This document shows positions 9,482 to 21,035 of a stretch of 64,000 nt of DNA, in pieces (the stretch's first letter is position 1; each line of letters starts with the position of its first letter). Source of the stretch: Geodermatophilus sabuli (GTDB lineage: Bacteria; Actinomycetota; Actinomycetes; Mycobacteriales; Geodermatophilaceae). The notes below the pieces were generated by a model. The model was not told where the DNA came from, ran no database searches, and saw only the letters and a program-made list of their open reading frames with translations. The translations under genes were made by a program, and so were the position numbers. The stretch spans positions 186,001-250,000 of the forward strand of contig NZ_JAAGWF010000009.1 of NCBI RefSeq assembly GCF_010686765.1, given 5' to 3'.

Positions 9482-9829
9482 TCAGAGGTCCTTACCGGTG
9501 CGCCGCGAGACCCGGATGCTGCGGCCTTCCTCGTCCTTGCGGTAACCGACCCGGGTCGGCTTGTCCTCGGAGTCGATCACCATCACGTTGCTCACGTGGA
9601 TGGGCGCCTCCTGGGTGACGATCCCGCCCTGCTGGGCCCCGCGCTGGGTCGAGCTGATCCGGGTGTGCTTCTTGACCCGGCCGACGCCCTCCACGAGGAC
9701 CTTCTGGAGCTTCGGGTAGGCCGCGATGACCCGCCCCTTGGCGCCCTTGTCCTTGCCGGCGAGCACGACGACCGTGTCGCCCTTCTTGACCTTCATCGAC
9801 GGGGTCTTCCCGCTGGCTGGCTGAGCCAT
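9482..9829 (-). CDS. rplX: 50S ribosomal protein uL24
   Basis: Assembly initiator of the 50S subunit. 115 aa from the ATG at 9829. A GTG at 9835 is in frame and would overlap the rplN stop (GTGA), but the Shine-Dalgarno GGAGGT is only 3 nt from that GTG and 9 nt from the ATG, which favours the ATG. A KOW motif lies at about residues 14-41 ([21 protein letters not shown]). The first 12 residues are a short Ala/Gln/Ser extension. Confidence 0.95.
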   Translation of the reverse strand: MAQPASGKTPSMKVKKGDTVVVLAGKDKGAKGRVIAAYPKLQKVLVEGVGRVKKHTRISSTQRGAQQGGIVTQEAPIHVSNVMVIDSEDKPTRVGYRKDEEGRSIRVSRRTGKDL

Positions 9830-9831
9830 GG

Positions 9832-10200
9832 TCACAACACCTCCGGAGCGAGCGAGATGATCCGCATGAAGCGCTTGTCACGCAGCTCCCGGCCCACCGG
9901 GCCGAAGATGCGCGTGCCGCGCGGGTCGCCGCTGTCGCGGATGATGACGGCGGCGTTCTCGTCGAAGCGGATGTAGGAACCGTCGGGACGACGGCGCTCC
10001 TTCACCGTGCGGACGACGACGGCCTTGACCACGTCACCCTTCTTGACGCCGGCACCCGGCAGCGCGTCCTTGACGGTGCCGACGATGACGTCGCCGATGC
10101 CCGCGTAGCGTCGCCCGGAGCCGCCCAGCACGCGGATGCAGAGGATCTCCTTCGCACCGGTGTTGTCAGCGACTCGCAGCCGCGACTCCTGCTGGATCAC
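9832..10200 (-). CDS. rplN: 50S ribosomal protein uL14
   Basis: 50S protein at the subunit interface. 122 aa from a GTG start at 10200, with GGGAGTAGGA upstream as the ribosome site. The family sequence [18 protein letters not shown] is present and the length is exactly that of most L14 proteins. It is the first gene of the spc unit: the 220 nt upstream contain a hairpin after rpsQ, a -10-like palindrome and two leader hairpins, which suggests a separate transcript from here. Confidence 0.97.
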   Translation of the reverse strand: MIQQESRLRVADNTGAKEILCIRVLGGSGRRYAGIGDVIVGTVKDALPGAGVKKGDVVKAVVVRTVKERRRPDGSYIRFDENAAVIIRDSGDPRGTRIFGPVGRELRDKRFMRIISLAPEVL

Positions 10201-10222
10201 GTCCTACTCCCAATCTCGTGGC

Positions 10223-10303
10223 GACAGCCGGGCCGGATCGGTGAACCGGCTGTCCGACACCCAGGTGTCGACGCACCGGCAGCTCAGGGCGCCGGTGCGT
10301 CGA
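10223..10303 (-). promoter_or_regulatory. Two strong leader hairpins ahead of rplN (spc operon)
   Basis: Hairpin A has a perfect 13-bp stem, TCGACGCACCGGC (10268-10280) with GCCGGTGCGTCGA (10291-10303), around a 10-nt loop. Hairpin B has a 9-bp stem, GACAGCCGG (10223-10231) with CCGGCTGTC (10246-10254). Neither is followed by a T-run. They lie in the 5' leader of rplN and could be a ribosomal-protein binding or attenuation site, or protect a processed mRNA end. Confidence 0.55.
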
Positions 10304-10353
10304 GCACAGGTGTCGGGATGCGGCGCGCTCCCCCGGAGGCGCGCCAGTGGTCC

Positions 10354-10368
10354 AGAGTACCTGGTACT
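10354..10368 (-). promoter_or_regulatory. -10-like element with palindrome, possible spc promoter
   Basis: The minus strand reads TACTCT (10354-10359), a good -10 box, overlapped by the perfect 13-nt palindrome AGTACCTGGTACT (10356-10368). No clear -35 is present. Position between the rpsQ hairpin and the rplN leader hairpins fits a promoter for the spc unit with an overlapping operator. Confidence 0.4.
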
Positions 10369-10395
10369 GCAGCGGCCCCGGAGGGCCGCCTGTCA

Positions 10396-10415
10396 CGGGG
10401 CCCGTACGGGCCCCG
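10396..10415 (-). terminator. Hairpin at the end of the S10 operon
   Basis: CGGGGCCC (10396-10403) and GGGCCCCG (10408-10415) form an 8-bp GC stem around GTAC, starting 5 nt after the rpsQ stop codon on the minus strand. No T-tract follows, as is common for actinobacterial terminators. It marks the S10/spc boundary. Confidence 0.5.
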
Positions 10416-10420
10416 ACGAC

Positions 10421-10723
10421 CTACTTGGCCTTCTCGATGACCTCGACCAGCCGCCACCGCTTGGTGGCCGACGTCGGCCGGGTCTCCATGATCTGCACCC
10501 GGTCGCCGATGCCGGCGACCTGCTGCTCGTCGTGCGCCTTGAGCTTGCTCGTGCGCCGGATGACCTTGCCGTAGAGGCCGTGCTTCACGCGGTCCTCGAC
10601 CTCGACGACGATGGTCTTGTCCATCTTGTCGCTGACCACGAGGCCCTCACGGACCTTGCGGTACCCGCGCCCGGCCAGACCAGGCCCGCTCGCGGCCTGG
10701 CTGGTCTCCTGGGTCTCGCTCAT
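10421..10723 (-). CDS. rpsQ: 30S ribosomal protein uS17
   Basis: Primary 16S rRNA-binding OB-fold protein. 100 aa: an 18-residue low-complexity N-terminal extension ([15 protein letters not shown]), then the conserved [21 protein letters not shown] and [18 protein letters not shown]. Its ATG overlaps the rpmC stop by 4 nt (ATGA), so translation is coupled. It is the last gene of the S10 unit, followed by a GC hairpin. Confidence 0.97.
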   Translation of the reverse strand: MSETQETSQAASGPGLAGRGYRKVREGLVVSDKMDKTIVVEVEDRVKHGLYGKVIRRTSKLKAHDEQQVAGIGDRVQIMETRPTSATKRWRLVEVIEKAK

Positions 10724-10953
10724 GCCACACCCTCGTTCGGGGCGACCGAGAGACCCAGCTCGCGCTCGCGCATGATCGTGTAGATCCGGGCGATGTCGCG
10801 GCGGACGGTCTGCAGTCGCCGGTTGTTGTCCAGCTGGCCGGTGGCCACCTGGAACCGCAGGTTGAACAGTTCTTCCTTGTGCTCGCGCAGCCGCGTGGCG
10901 AGCTCGTCGACGGAGAGCTCACGCAGCTCGGGAGCGGTCAGACCGGCGGCCAT
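10720..10953 (-). CDS. rpmC: 50S ribosomal protein uL29
   Basis: Small two-helix protein at the exit tunnel, where it helps bind trigger factor and signal recognition particle. 77 aa from the ATG at 10953, whose A is also the last base of the rplP TGA. AAGGAGAGG lies upstream at good spacing; a GTG one codon earlier is less well placed. Contains [27 protein letters not shown] (named as the long first helix) and [12 protein letters not shown]. Overlaps rpsQ by 4 nt. Confidence 0.95.
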   Translation of the reverse strand: MAAGLTAPELRELSVDELATRLREHKEELFNLRFQVATGQLDNNRRLQTVRRDIARIYTIMRERELGLSVAPNEGVA

Positions 10954-11369
10954 CACGCCTCTCCTTCACGAGTGATGAAGCGGCACTTCATCGGCAGCTT
11001 GTGGATCGCGCGGCGCATGGCCTCGCGGGCCACGGGCTCGGCGACACCGGACAGCTCGAACATGATCCGGCCGGGCTTGACGTTGGCGACCCACCACTCG
11101 GGCGAGCCCTTGCCCGAACCCATGCGGGTCTCGGCGGGCTTCTTGGTGAGCGGACGGTCCGGGTAGATCGAGATCCACACCTTGCCGCCACGCTTGATGT
11201 GGCGGGTCATGGCGATACGCGCGGACTCGATCTGCCGGTTGGTCACGTAGGCCGGCTCGATGGCCTGGATGGCGAACTCACCGAAGTTGATCTCGGTGCC
11301 ACCCTTGGCCCGCCCAGAACGACTCGGGTGGTGCTGCTTGCGGTGCTTGACGCGCCGTGGGATGAGCAT
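10953..11369 (-). CDS. rplP: 50S ribosomal protein uL16
   Basis: 50S protein that contacts the A-site tRNA elbow and is needed for late assembly. 138 aa, starting [19 protein letters not shown] and carrying [20 protein letters not shown] and the family [15 protein letters not shown] loop near residue 78. Length and start are standard. It begins 3 nt after rpsC and its stop is fused to the rpmC start. Confidence 0.97.
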   Translation of the reverse strand: MLIPRRVKHRKQHHPSRSGRAKGGTEINFGEFAIQAIEPAYVTNRQIESARIAMTRHIKRGGKVWISIYPDRPLTKKPAETRMGSGKGSPEWWVANVKPGRIMFELSGVAEPVAREAMRRAIHKLPMKCRFITREGEA

Positions 11370-11372
11370 GGT

Positions 11373-12296
11373 TCAGCTCTCCGTGTTCTCGGTCGTCTCG
11401 GCCGCGACGGTCTCGGCGGCAGCAGTGGCCTCCGGACCGGCGACCTCGGCGACGGTGGTCTCGGGTGCGACCTCGCCCGAGGTCACCGCGACGGTGCTCT
11501 CGGCGGTGTCCGCGACCGGCCCCGTCGAGGACTCGACCGCAGCGCGGCCGGCCTCCGTACCGCCGGCGGTGGTGCCCGACGACCCGGAACGACGCTGCGG
11601 ACGCTGGGCGCGCTCACGACGCTGCTGACGGTCGGCCAGGGCCTCGAGGGCAGCCCGCTCGGCACGCGAGCCGCTGACGTCGCCCTTGTAGATCCACACC
11701 TTCACGCCGATGCGACCGAAGGTGGTGCGGGCCTCGTACAGGCCGTAGTCGATGTTCGCGCGCAGCGTGTGCAGCGGCACCCGCCCCTCGCGGTAGAACT
11801 CCGACCGGCTCATCTCCGTGCCGCCGAGGCGACCCGAGCACTGCACCCGGATGCCCTTGACCTGCGGGCTGCGCTGGGCCGACTGCATGGCCTTGCGCAT
11901 CGCCCGACGGAAGCTGACGCGGCTGGAGAGCTGCTCGGCGACGGCCTGGGCGACCAGCTGGGCATCGGACTCGGGGTTCTTGACCTCGAGGATGTTCAGC
12001 TGCACCTGCTTGCCGGTGAGCTTCTCGAGCTCCCCACGGATGCGGTCGGCCTCCGCGCCGCGACGGCCGATGACGATGCCCGGCCGGGCGGTGTGGATGT
12101 CGACGCGCACGCGGTCACGGGTGCGCTCGATCTCGACCTTGGAGATGCCGGCCCGCTCCATGCCCTTGGACATGAGCTTGCGGATCGCGACGTCTTCCTT
12201 GACGTAGTCCTTGTACAGCTTGTCCGCGTACCACCGGGACTTGTAGTCGGTGGTGATCCCGAGCCGGAACCCGTGCGGGTTGACCTTCTGACCCAC
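11373..12296 (-). CDS. rpsC: 30S ribosomal protein uS3 with long acidic C-terminal tail
   Basis: 30S head protein lining the mRNA entry tunnel. The GTG at 12296 overlaps the rplV TAG by one base (TAGTG). The protein is 307 aa, about 70-90 residues longer than the E. coli protein. The N-terminal KH domain ([14 protein letters not shown] near residue 60) and the S3 C-terminal domain ([20 protein letters not shown] near 175-195) are normal. From about residue 215 a charged segment ([13 protein letters not shown]) leads into a Thr/Ala/Glu-rich acidic tail ending ENTES. Similar low-complexity tails occur on L4 and L10 here. The in-frame extension upstream of 12296 is rejected because it overlaps rplV. 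Confidence 0.96.
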   Translation of the reverse strand: MGQKVNPHGFRLGITTDYKSRWYADKLYKDYVKEDVAIRKLMSKGMERAGISKVEIERTRDRVRVDIHTARPGIVIGRRGAEADRIRGELEKLTGKQVQLNILEVKNPESDAQLVAQAVAEQLSSRVSFRRAMRKAMQSAQRSPQVKGIRVQCSGRLGGTEMSRSEFYREGRVPLHTLRANIDYGLYEARTTFGRIGVKVWIYKGDVSGSRAERAALEALADRQQRRERAQRPQRRSGSSGTTAGGTEAGRAAVESSTGPVADTAESTVAVTSGEVAPETTVAEVAGPEATAAAETVAAETTENTES

Positions 12297-12763
12297 TAGC
12301 GGGTCCCTCCTCTCGTGTTGCTCTTCTGCTGCTGCGTGGCCGGGCCGGACTGGCCGGTGCGGCGACGGGCCTGCCGGGACTTGCCGGCGAGCTCGTCGCT
12401 GCCGCCGACCTCGGCGACCTCGACGGTGATGTGGCACGTCCGCTTGTTGATGCGGAACGCGCGGCCCTGGGCACGCGGGCGGATGCGCTTGAGGGTCGGA
12501 CCCTCGTCCACGTACGCCGCGCTGACGACCAGGGCGGCCGGGTCGAGCTGCAGGTTGTGCTCGGCGTTGGCGACCGCGGAGGCCACCACCTTGAGCACCG
12601 GCTCGCTGGCTGCCTGCGGCGCGAAGCGCAGCAGGGCCAGGGCCTCGTCGGTCGGCAGGTAGCGGATGAGGTCCACCACCCGTCGGGCCTTCATGGGGGT
12701 GACGCGGACGAACCGGGCCGTAGCCCGGGCGACCGGCGCCTCCTGTCCCAACTGGGAAGTCAT
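12296..12763 (-). CDS. rplV: 50S ribosomal protein uL22
   Basis: 50S protein whose long beta-hairpin lines the nascent-peptide tunnel near the macrolide site. 155 aa. The conserved core [19 protein letters not shown] starts near residue 16, and the tunnel hairpin with [19 protein letters not shown] lies at about 95-113. A basic, Gln/Ser-rich tail of about 35 residues follows ([19 protein letters not shown]). Its TAG overlaps the rpsC GTG. The macrolide-resistance-prone loop residues look like the normal family sequence. Confidence 0.96.
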   Translation of the reverse strand: MTSQLGQEAPVARATARFVRVTPMKARRVVDLIRYLPTDEALALLRFAPQAASEPVLKVVASAVANAEHNLQLDPAALVVSAAYVDEGPTLKRIRPRAQGRAFRINKRTCHITVEVAEVGGSDELAGKSRQARRRTGQSGPATQQQKSNTRGGTR

Positions 12764-12794
12764 CGAAACGTCTCTTCTCTACCTGGCCGGGCCG

Positions 12795-13076
<282 letters not shown>

Positions 13077-13099
13077 GTCTGTCGGACTCCTCTTCCCGC

Positions 13100-13933
13100 T
13101 CAGCGCTTCTTGTTGGCGCGCCGGCGGCGCACGATCATGGCGTCACTGGCCTTGCGCTTGCGCGTACGGCCCTCGGGCTTGCCCTTCGGGTTCACCGGGT
13201 GGCGACCACCGGAGGTCTTGCCCTCACCACCACCGTGCGGGTGGTCGACCGGGTTCATCGCCACACCGCGGACGGTCGGGCGCTTGCCCTTCCACCGCAT
13301 GCGGCCGGCCTTGCCCCAGTTGATGTTCGACTGCTCGGCGTTGCCCACCTCGCCGACGGTCGCGCGGCAGCGGACGTCGACGTTGCGGATCTCGCCCGAC
13401 GGCATGCGCAGCTGCGCGAAGCGACCCTCACGGGCGACCAGCTGGACGCTGGTACCCGCGGAACGGGCGATCTTCGCGCCGCCACCGGGACGGAGCTCGA
13501 TGGCGTGAACCACCGTGCCGACCGGGATGTTCCGCAGCGGCAGGTTGTTGCCCGGCTTGATGTCGGCCGCGGGGCCGCACTCGACGGTGTCGCCCTGCTT
13601 CAGGCGGGCCGGCGCGATGATGTAGCGCTTCTCGCCGTCGGCGAAGTGCAGCAGCGCGATGCGCGACGTCCGGTTGGGGTCGTACTCGATGTGCGCGACC
13701 TTGGCCGGCACGCCGTCCTTGTCGGCCCGGCGGAAGTCGATCACCCGGTAGGCACGCTTGTGACCGCCACCCTGGTGGCGGGCAGTGACCTTGCCGTGGA
13801 CGTTGCGTCCACCGCGGCCGTGCAGCGGCCGGACCAGCGACTTCTCGGGATGGTCGCGGGTGACCTCGGCGAAGTCGGCGACGGACGAGCCGCGGCGGCC
13901 CGGCGTCGTCGGCTTGTACTTGCGGATGGCCAT
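13100..13933 (-). CDS. rplB: 50S ribosomal protein uL2
   Basis: One of the largest and most conserved 50S proteins, required for subunit association and peptidyl-transferase centre assembly. 277 aa, starting [20 protein letters not shown]. The catalytic-centre segment [13 protein letters not shown] is visible near residue 226-238 and includes the conserved His. OB-fold and SH3-like domains cover about residues 35-130 and 130-200. Normal length; 52 nt after rplW. Confidence 0.98.
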   Translation of the reverse strand: MAIRKYKPTTPGRRGSSVADFAEVTRDHPEKSLVRPLHGRGGRNVHGKVTARHQGGGHKRAYRVIDFRRADKDGVPAKVAHIEYDPNRTSRIALLHFADGEKRYIIAPARLKQGDTVECGPAADIKPGNNLPLRNIPVGTVVHAIELRPGGGAKIARSAGTSVQLVAREGRFAQLRMPSGEIRNVDVRCRATVGEVGNAEQSNINWGKAGRMRWKGKRPTVRGVAMNPVDHPHGGGEGKTSGGRHPVNPKGKPEGRTRKRKASDAMIVRRRRANKKR

Positions 13934-13985
13934 GGGTTCGGAGTCCCTGTCTGTTCTCTCTGGTCCGGTCGGTGGTCGGGCGCGG

Positions 13986-14288
13986 TCAGGCGCCCGGGCC
14001 GCCGAAGATCTCGATGCGGTCGCCCGGGGCGAGGGAGACGATGGCGCGCTTGGTGTCCTTGCGCTTGCCCATCTGCGCGCCCCGGCTCCGCTTGCGCTTG
14101 CCCTGGCGGTTGATCGTGTTCACGCCGAGGACCTTCACCTTGAAGATCTGCTCGACAGCGATCTTGATCTGCGTCTTGTTCGCCTCGGGCAGGACGATGA
14201 ACGTGTACTGGTTCTCGTCCAGGAGCCCGTAGCTCTTCTCCGAGATGACCGGCGACAGCAGGACGTCCCGGGGGTCGCGGACGCTCAT
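13986..14288 (-). CDS. rplW: 50S ribosomal protein uL23
   Basis: Exit-tunnel protein that docks trigger factor and signal recognition particle. 100 aa, with [20 protein letters not shown] near the N-terminus and the conserved [21 protein letters not shown]. Its ATG overlaps the rplD stop by 4 nt (ATGA). Normal length for the family. Confidence 0.97.
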   Translation of the reverse strand: MSVRDPRDVLLSPVISEKSYGLLDENQYTFIVLPEANKTQIKIAVEQIFKVKVLGVNTINRQGKRKRSRGAQMGKRKDTKRAIVSLAPGDRIEIFGGPGA

Positions 14289-15100
14289 GCCTTCTCCTCG
14301 GTGTCGGTCGTGGCGTCGGCCGCGGAAGCGGTCTCGACGGTGCCCTCGCCCTCGGCGGGGGCGATCGACGGCAGGCCGCCCGGCGTCTCGTGCGTCGACA
14401 GGTCGGGCAGCACGACGTCGCGGCCCTTGCCCTTGACCGGCCCGGCGACGAACTCGGCCAGTGCCGTCTCGGTGAAGACCACCTCGTCGGAGACCAGCAC
14501 GTCGTAGGTGTTGAGCTGACCGGCCTCGATGAGGTGCACCTGCGGCACGTTGCGCAGGCTCACCCAGTTGAGGACGTCGTCGCGGTCGAGGACCACGAGC
14601 ACCCGCCTGGCCTGGGTGATCGTCTGCAGCATGGTGAGAGCGGCCTTCGTCTTGGGCGCGTCGCCGTCGACGAAGGAGGTCACCACGTGCACGCGGTCCT
14701 CGCGGGCCCGGTCGGAGAGGGCCCCGCGCAGGGCGGCGGCCTTCATCTTCTTCGGGGTCTTCTGCGTGTAGTCGCGCGGCTGGGGGCCGTGGACGATGCC
14801 ACCGCCCTCGAACTGCGGCGCACGGATCGAGCCCTGACGGGCGCGGCCGGTGCCCTTCTGGCGGTAGGGCTTGATGCCACCGCCGCTGACCTCGCCCCGC
14901 GTCTTCGTCGAGTGCGTGCCCTGACGGGCGGCGGCCAGCTGGGCGACGACCACCTGGTGCATCAGGGAGACGTTCGCGTTCGCGTCGAAGAGCTCACCGG
15001 GCAGCGTGACGCTGCCGGCGGTCTCCCCCGTCGGCGTGCGGACGTCGACCTGACGGTCGGTCCGGGTCTGGCCCGACCCGCCGTTGATGGACGTGGTCAC
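14285..15100 (-). CDS. rplD: 50S ribosomal protein uL4 with C-terminal extension
   Basis: 50S protein whose loop reaches the peptide tunnel beside L22. The GTG at 15100 overlaps the rplC TGA (GTGA). 271 aa, about 50-70 longer than usual: the globular part with [19 protein letters not shown] (tunnel loop, about residues 72-90) ends near residue 215, and then an acidic low-complexity tail follows ([18 protein letters not shown]). In E. coli L4 represses the S10 operon; whether that holds here is not visible. The start is chosen from the overlap and the MTTSINGG family-like beginning. Confidence 0.95.
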   Translation of the reverse strand: MTTSINGGSGQTRTDRQVDVRTPTGETAGSVTLPGELFDANANVSLMHQVVVAQLAAARQGTHSTKTRGEVSGGGIKPYRQKGTGRARQGSIRAPQFEGGGIVHGPQPRDYTQKTPKKMKAAALRGALSDRAREDRVHVVTSFVDGDAPKTKAALTMLQTITQARRVLVVLDRDDVLNWVSLRNVPQVHLIEAGQLNTYDVLVSDEVVFTETALAEFVAGPVKGKGRDVVLPDLSTHETPGGLPSIAPAEGEGTVETASAADATTDTEEKA

Positions 15101-15762
15101 TTGTCGTCACTCCCCACGGGGCCGCCCTTGACGGCCGAACGGACGAGCACGAGGCCGCCCTTCGGACCGGGGATCGCGCCCTTGATCAGCAGCAGTCCGC
15201 GCTCGGCGTCCACCTTGTGCACGTTGAGCGACAGGGTCGTCGTCTTCACCGCGCCCATGCGGCCGGCCATGCGCAGGCCCTTGAAGACGCGGCCAGGGGT
15301 CGAGGCCCCACCGATGGAACCCGGCGACCGGTGCTTGCGCTGGGTGCCGTGCGAGGCGCCCAGACCCTTGAACCCGTGCCGCTTCATGACACCGGCGGTG
15401 CCCTTGCCCTTGCTGGTGCCGATGACGTCGACCTTCGCGACGCCGTCGAAGACGTCGGCGGTCAGCTCCTGGCCGACCGTGAAGTTCGAGGCGTCCTCGG
15501 TGCGCAGCTCCACCAGGTGCCGCCGGGGGGTCACGCCCGCCTTGGCGAAGTGCCCGCCCTCGGGACGGTTCACCTTGCGCGGGTCGATCTCACCGAACCC
15601 GAGCTGGACGGCGGAGTAGCCGTCGACCTCGGGGGTGCGCACCTGGGTCACCACACACGGACCCGCCTTGACGACGGTCACCGGCACGATGCGGTTGTTC
15701 TCGTCGAAGACCTGGGTCATGCCCAGCTTCTCTCCGAGGAGACCACGGAATGTGCTCGCCAT
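15097..15762 (-). CDS. rplC: 50S ribosomal protein uL3
   Basis: 50S assembly initiator reaching the peptidyl-transferase centre. 221 aa, starting [21 protein letters not shown] and containing the conserved loop [19 protein letters not shown] near residue 123-141 and the [19 protein letters not shown] segment that approaches the catalytic centre. Standard length. It starts 15 nt after rpsJ. Confidence 0.97.
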   Translation of the reverse strand: MASTFRGLLGEKLGMTQVFDENNRIVPVTVVKAGPCVVTQVRTPEVDGYSAVQLGFGEIDPRKVNRPEGGHFAKAGVTPRRHLVELRTEDASNFTVGQELTADVFDGVAKVDVIGTSKGKGTAGVMKRHGFKGLGASHGTQRKHRSPGSIGGASTPGRVFKGLRMAGRMGAVKTTTLSLNVHKVDAERGLLLIKGAIPGPKGGLVLVRSAVKGGPVGSDDK

Positions 15763-15777
15763 GTCTGCTGACTGCCC

Positions 15778-16083
15778 TTACTGGATGTTGACGTCGACCG
15801 AGGCCGGCAGGTCGATGCGCATGAGCGCGTCCACCGTCTTCGGCGTCGGGTCGAGGATGTCGATGAGCCGCTTGTGCGTCCGCATCTCGAAGTGCTCCCG
15901 CGAGTCCTTGTACTTGTGCGGGGAGCGGATGACGCAGTACACGTTCTTCTCCGTCGGCAGCGGCACCGGGCCGACGACGCGCGCACCGGTCTTGGTCACC
16001 GTCTCGACGATGCGCCGTGCCGAGGCATCGATCGCCTCGTGGTCGTAGGCCTTCAACCGGATGCGGATCTTCTGTCCCGCCAT
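15778..16083 (-). CDS. rpsJ: 30S ribosomal protein uS10
   Basis: 30S head protein and, as NusE, a transcription antitermination factor that binds NusG. 101 aa, with [19 protein letters not shown] and the conserved loop [29 protein letters not shown] (described in parts). First gene of the S10 unit; the 115-nt gap from tuf contains the tuf terminator hairpin, so a promoter must lie there or readthrough occurs, but no clear -35/-10 was found. Confidence 0.97.
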   Translation of the reverse strand: MAGQKIRIRLKAYDHEAIDASARRIVETVTKTGARVVGPVPLPTEKNVYCVIRSPHKYKDSREHFEMRTHKRLIDILDPTPKTVDALMRIDLPASVDVNIQ

Positions 16084-16161
16084 CGCTGTCTTCTGCTCCT
16101 GCCGATCGGTTGTGAAAGTTCGAGTGGGTCTGCTGACCCGCGGGTCGGTGACCCGGGTGAG

Positions 16162-16190
16162 GGGCGGCGGCCGGGTCCCGGCCGCCGCCC
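16162..16190 (-). terminator. Strong hairpin after tuf
   Basis: GGGCGGCGGCCGGG (16162-16175) and CCCGGCCGCCGCCC (16177-16190) form a near-perfect GC stem of 13-14 bp (the loop will open to a few nt), 8 nt after the tuf stop on the minus strand. No T-tract. It probably ends or attenuates the str transcript before rpsJ. A second imperfect GGGTC/GACCC hairpin lies just downstream. Confidence 0.7.
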
Positions 16191-16198
16191 GTCAGGTA

Positions 16199-17392
16199 CT
16201 ACTTGTTGATCTTGACGACCCGGCCGGCGCCGACGGTGCGGCCACCCTCACGGATGGCGAACCGGAGGCCCTCCTCCATGGCGATGGGCTGGATCAGCTC
16301 CACCGTCATCTCGGTGTTGTCGCCCGGCATGACCATCTCGGTGCCGGCGGGCAGGGTCACGACGCCGGTCACGTCCGTCGTCCGGAAGTAGAACTGGGGA
16401 CGGTAGTTGTTGAAGAACGGCGTGTGACGGCCACCCTCGTCCTTCGAGAGGATGTAGACCGAGCCCTCGAAGTTGGTGTGCGGGGTGATCGAACCCGGCT
16501 TCACCACGACCTGGCCGCGCTCGACGTCCTCGCGCTTGATGCCGCGCAGCAGCAGCCCGACGTTGTCGCCGGCCTGGCCCTGGTCGAGCAGCTTGCGGAA
16601 CATCTCGACACCGGTGACGGTCGTCTTGGTCGAGGTCGGGCGGATGCCGACGATCTCGATCTCCTCGGACACCTTGACGATGCCGCGCTCCACGCGACCG
16701 GTGACGACGGTGCCGCGACCGGTGATGGTGAAGACGTCCTCGACGGGCATGAGGAACGGCTTGTCGATCTCACGCTCGGGCTCGGGGATGGCGGTGTCGA
16801 CCGCGTCCATGAGCTCCATCAGCTTGTCGCCCCACTCGGCGTCGCCCTCGAGCGCCTTCAGCGCCGAGACGCGCACCACCGGGACGTCGTCGCCCGGGAA
16901 CTCGTACTCGGACAGCAGCTCGCGGACCTCCAGCTCGACGAGCTCGAGGATCTCCTCGTCGTCGACCATGTCGGCCTTGTTGAGCGCCACGACGATGTAG
17001 GGGACGCCGACCTGGCGGGCCAGGAGCACGTGCTCCTTGGTCTGCGGCATCGGGCCGTCGGTCGCGGCGACCACCAGGATGGCGCCGTCCATCTGCGCGG
17101 CACCGGTGATCATGTTCTTGATGTAGTCGGCGTGCCCGGGGCAGTCGACGTGCGCGTAGTGACGGTTCTCCGTCTGGTACTCGACGTGCGCGATCGAGAT
17201 CGTGATCCCACGCGCCTTCTCCTCGGGCGCCTTGTCGATCTGGTCGAACGCGGACGCCTCGTTGAGGTTCGGGTACTTGTCGTGCAGGACCTTGGTGATC
17301 GCCGCCGTCAGCGTCGTCTTGCCGTGGTCGATGTGCCCGATGGTGCCGATGTTGACGTGCGGCTTGGTCCGCTCGAACTTGGCCTTGGCCAC
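16199..17392 (-). CDS. tuf: Elongation factor Tu
   Basis: GTPase that brings aminoacyl-tRNA to the ribosome. 397 aa, the standard length. The G1 loop GHIDHGKTT spans about residues 19-27, the switch-II motif DCPGH about 81-85, NKAD about 136-139 and SALKALEGD follows near 174. The I of GHIDHGKTT (most bacteria have V) is a common actinobacterial variant. Domains II and III follow normally and end [13 protein letters not shown]. It is the last gene of str (rpsL-rpsG-fusA-tuf), 61 nt after fusA and followed by a terminator hairpin. Confidence 0.98.
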   Translation of the reverse strand: MAKAKFERTKPHVNIGTIGHIDHGKTTLTAAITKVLHDKYPNLNEASAFDQIDKAPEEKARGITISIAHVEYQTENRHYAHVDCPGHADYIKNMITGAAQMDGAILVVAATDGPMPQTKEHVLLARQVGVPYIVVALNKADMVDDEEILELVELEVRELLSEYEFPGDDVPVVRVSALKALEGDAEWGDKLMELMDAVDTAIPEPEREIDKPFLMPVEDVFTITGRGTVVTGRVERGIVKVSEEIEIVGIRPTSTKTTVTGVEMFRKLLDQGQAGDNVGLLLRGIKREDVERGQVVVKPGSITPHTNFEGSVYILSKDEGGRHTPFFNNYRPQFYFRTTDVTGVVTLPAGTEMVMPGDNTEMTVELIQPIAMEEGLRFAIREGGRTVGAGRVVKINK

Positions 17393-17453
17393 TGGTGTCC
17401 TCTCTTCGTGGTCACGCAGTCGTACGCGTGTCTGTGGGGCCGTGCTGGTGGGA

Positions 17454-19550
<2,097 letters not shown>

Positions 19551-19636
19551 CTCTTACTCCTCGTCGTTCGGGTCCGCGTGCGGGCACCGGGGATCGCCCG
19601 GGGTTCCCGCGGGCAGCGGGTGCTGATGGACGGACG

Positions 19637-20107
19637 TCACCAGCGGTAGTGCGCGAAGGCCTTGTTCGACTCGGCCATCTTGTGCGTGTCCTCGCGCCGC
19701 TTCACGGCGGCACCGAGGCCGTTGCTCGCGTCGAGCAGCTCGTTCATCAGACGCTCGGTCATCGTCTTCTCGCGACGGGCGCGGCTGTACTGGATCAGCC
19801 AGCGCAGGCCGAGGGTGGTGCTGCGGGAGGCGCGGACCTCGACCGGGACCTGGTAGGTCGCGCCACCGACGCGGCGGCTGCGGACCTCGAGGGACGGCTT
19901 GACGTTGTCCAGCGCGCGCTTGAGCGTGACGACCGGGTCGGTGTCGCTCTTGGCGCGGGCGCCCTCGAGGGCGCCGTAGACGATCGCCTCCGCGATCGAG
20001 CGCTTGCCGTCGACGAGCACCTTGTTCACCAGCTGGGTGACCAGCTGCGACTGGTACACCGGGTCGACGACGAGCGGACGCTTCGGCGCGGGGCCCTTGC
20101 GCGGCAT
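19637..20107 (-). CDS. rpsG: 30S ribosomal protein uS7
   Basis: Primary assembly protein of the 30S head, near the E site. 156 aa from the ATG at 20107, whose first base is also the last base of the rpsL TAA (TAATG), so translation is coupled. Starts [20 protein letters not shown] and contains [26 protein letters not shown] (described in parts) and the C-terminal [10 protein letters not shown]-type end ([11 protein letters not shown]). The longer in-frame reading into rpsL is rejected. Confidence 0.97.
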   Translation of the reverse strand: MPRKGPAPKRPLVVDPVYQSQLVTQLVNKVLVDGKRSIAEAIVYGALEGARAKSDTDPVVTLKRALDNVKPSLEVRSRRVGGATYQVPVEVRASRSTTLGLRWLIQYSRARREKTMTERLMNELLDASNGLGAAVKRREDTHKMAESNKAFAHYRW

Positions 20108-20481
20108 TAGCTCTTCTCCTTCTTCGCGCCGTAGCGGCTGCGAGCCTGCTTGCGGTTGCGGACGCCCTGCGTGTCCAGCGAGCCACGGATGATCTTGTAG
20201 CGCACGCCGGGGAGGTCCTTCACGCGGCCGCCGCGCACCAGCACCATCGAGTGCTCCTGCAGGTTGTGGCCGACGCCCGGGATGTAGGCGGTCACCTCGA
20301 TGCCACTGGTGAGCCGGACGCGAGCGACCTTGCGCAGCGCCGAGTTCGGCTTCTTCGGCGTCGTCGTGTAGACGCGGGTGCACACGCCGCGACGCTGAGG
20401 GGAGCCCTTCAGCGCCGGGGTCTTGGTCTTCTCGACCTTGTCCTCGCGGCCCTTGCGGACCAGCTGGTTGATCGTGGGCAT
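20107..20481 (-). CDS. rpsL: 30S ribosomal protein uS12
   Basis: Decoding-centre protein that controls fidelity and is the classical target of streptomycin-resistance mutations. 124 aa, [18 protein letters not shown] at the start. The two key loops [15 protein letters not shown] and [17 protein letters not shown] both carry the wild-type lysines (equivalents of K43 and K88), so no high-level streptomycin resistance is predicted from this gene. First gene of the str operon, with a promoter about 260 nt upstream. Confidence 0.98.
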   Translation of the reverse strand: MPTINQLVRKGREDKVEKTKTPALKGSPQRRGVCTRVYTTTPKKPNSALRKVARVRLTSGIEVTAYIPGVGHNLQEHSMVLVRGGRVKDLPGVRYKIIRGSLDTQGVRNRKQARSRYGAKKEKS

Positions 20482-20742
20482 GGGTGGCCTGGATCTCCTA
20501 CCTGCGCTGGGTCGTGCTGTGGACGGTGCTCTGGCTGGTCGTGCCGGGTGCCGGTCCTGCTGGGGTCCACCCGCTCCTGGCCGTGGGCCACCTCCGGTCC
20601 CCGCGGTCGGGCGTGTCGCCCTTCCCAGGACCGTCCCGTGGTTCCAACCGGATCGGTCGCCCCCCGCGACTCGGCGCCACCACCTATCGGCGAGCGCACC
20701 GCGAACGGGAGCAGGCCCAGGGCACCCTGGGCACGGCTGACC

Positions 20743-20771
20743 ACGATACCCGCGTGCTCGAACCCGGTCAA
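20743..20771 (-). promoter_or_regulatory. Putative promoter of the str operon
   Basis: On the minus strand TTGACC (20766-20771), 17 nt, then TATCGT (20743-20748): close to the housekeeping consensus with ideal spacing. Transcription would start near 20736, leaving a leader of about 255 nt before rpsL. The remainder of the 554-nt gap to the divergent protease gene (20482-21035) is very GC rich and holds no other gene that I can support. Confidence 0.65.
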
Positions 20772-21035
20772 AGCCGGGTCCGCCACACTCCGGCGGGCGG
20801 GGCGAGCCCCGTGTCCGCCGGGCTGGTACGTGGGTGTGAACAGGGGCGCGACCGGGGACATTCCCGGCCGGGAGCCCGGCGGTGGCGGGGACTGTACCGG
20901 CCGGGACGGCCCGTCAGGCCGCGCTCCGCCGCGACACCCGGGACTGCCGTGCCCACCCGGGGACGTCGGGCGGCTGTCGTAGCCCAGTTCTACGGTCTGT
21001 GCCAGGACGCCCACCGAACGCCACCGGAGGAACCC

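Noticed and set aside
10201-10420. A small protein-coding gene between rpsQ and rplN
   Set aside because: No in-frame start with a ribosome site and family-like sequence; the minus-strand reading from 10396 to 10166 overlaps the hairpins and encodes a Pro/Arg-rich shadow.
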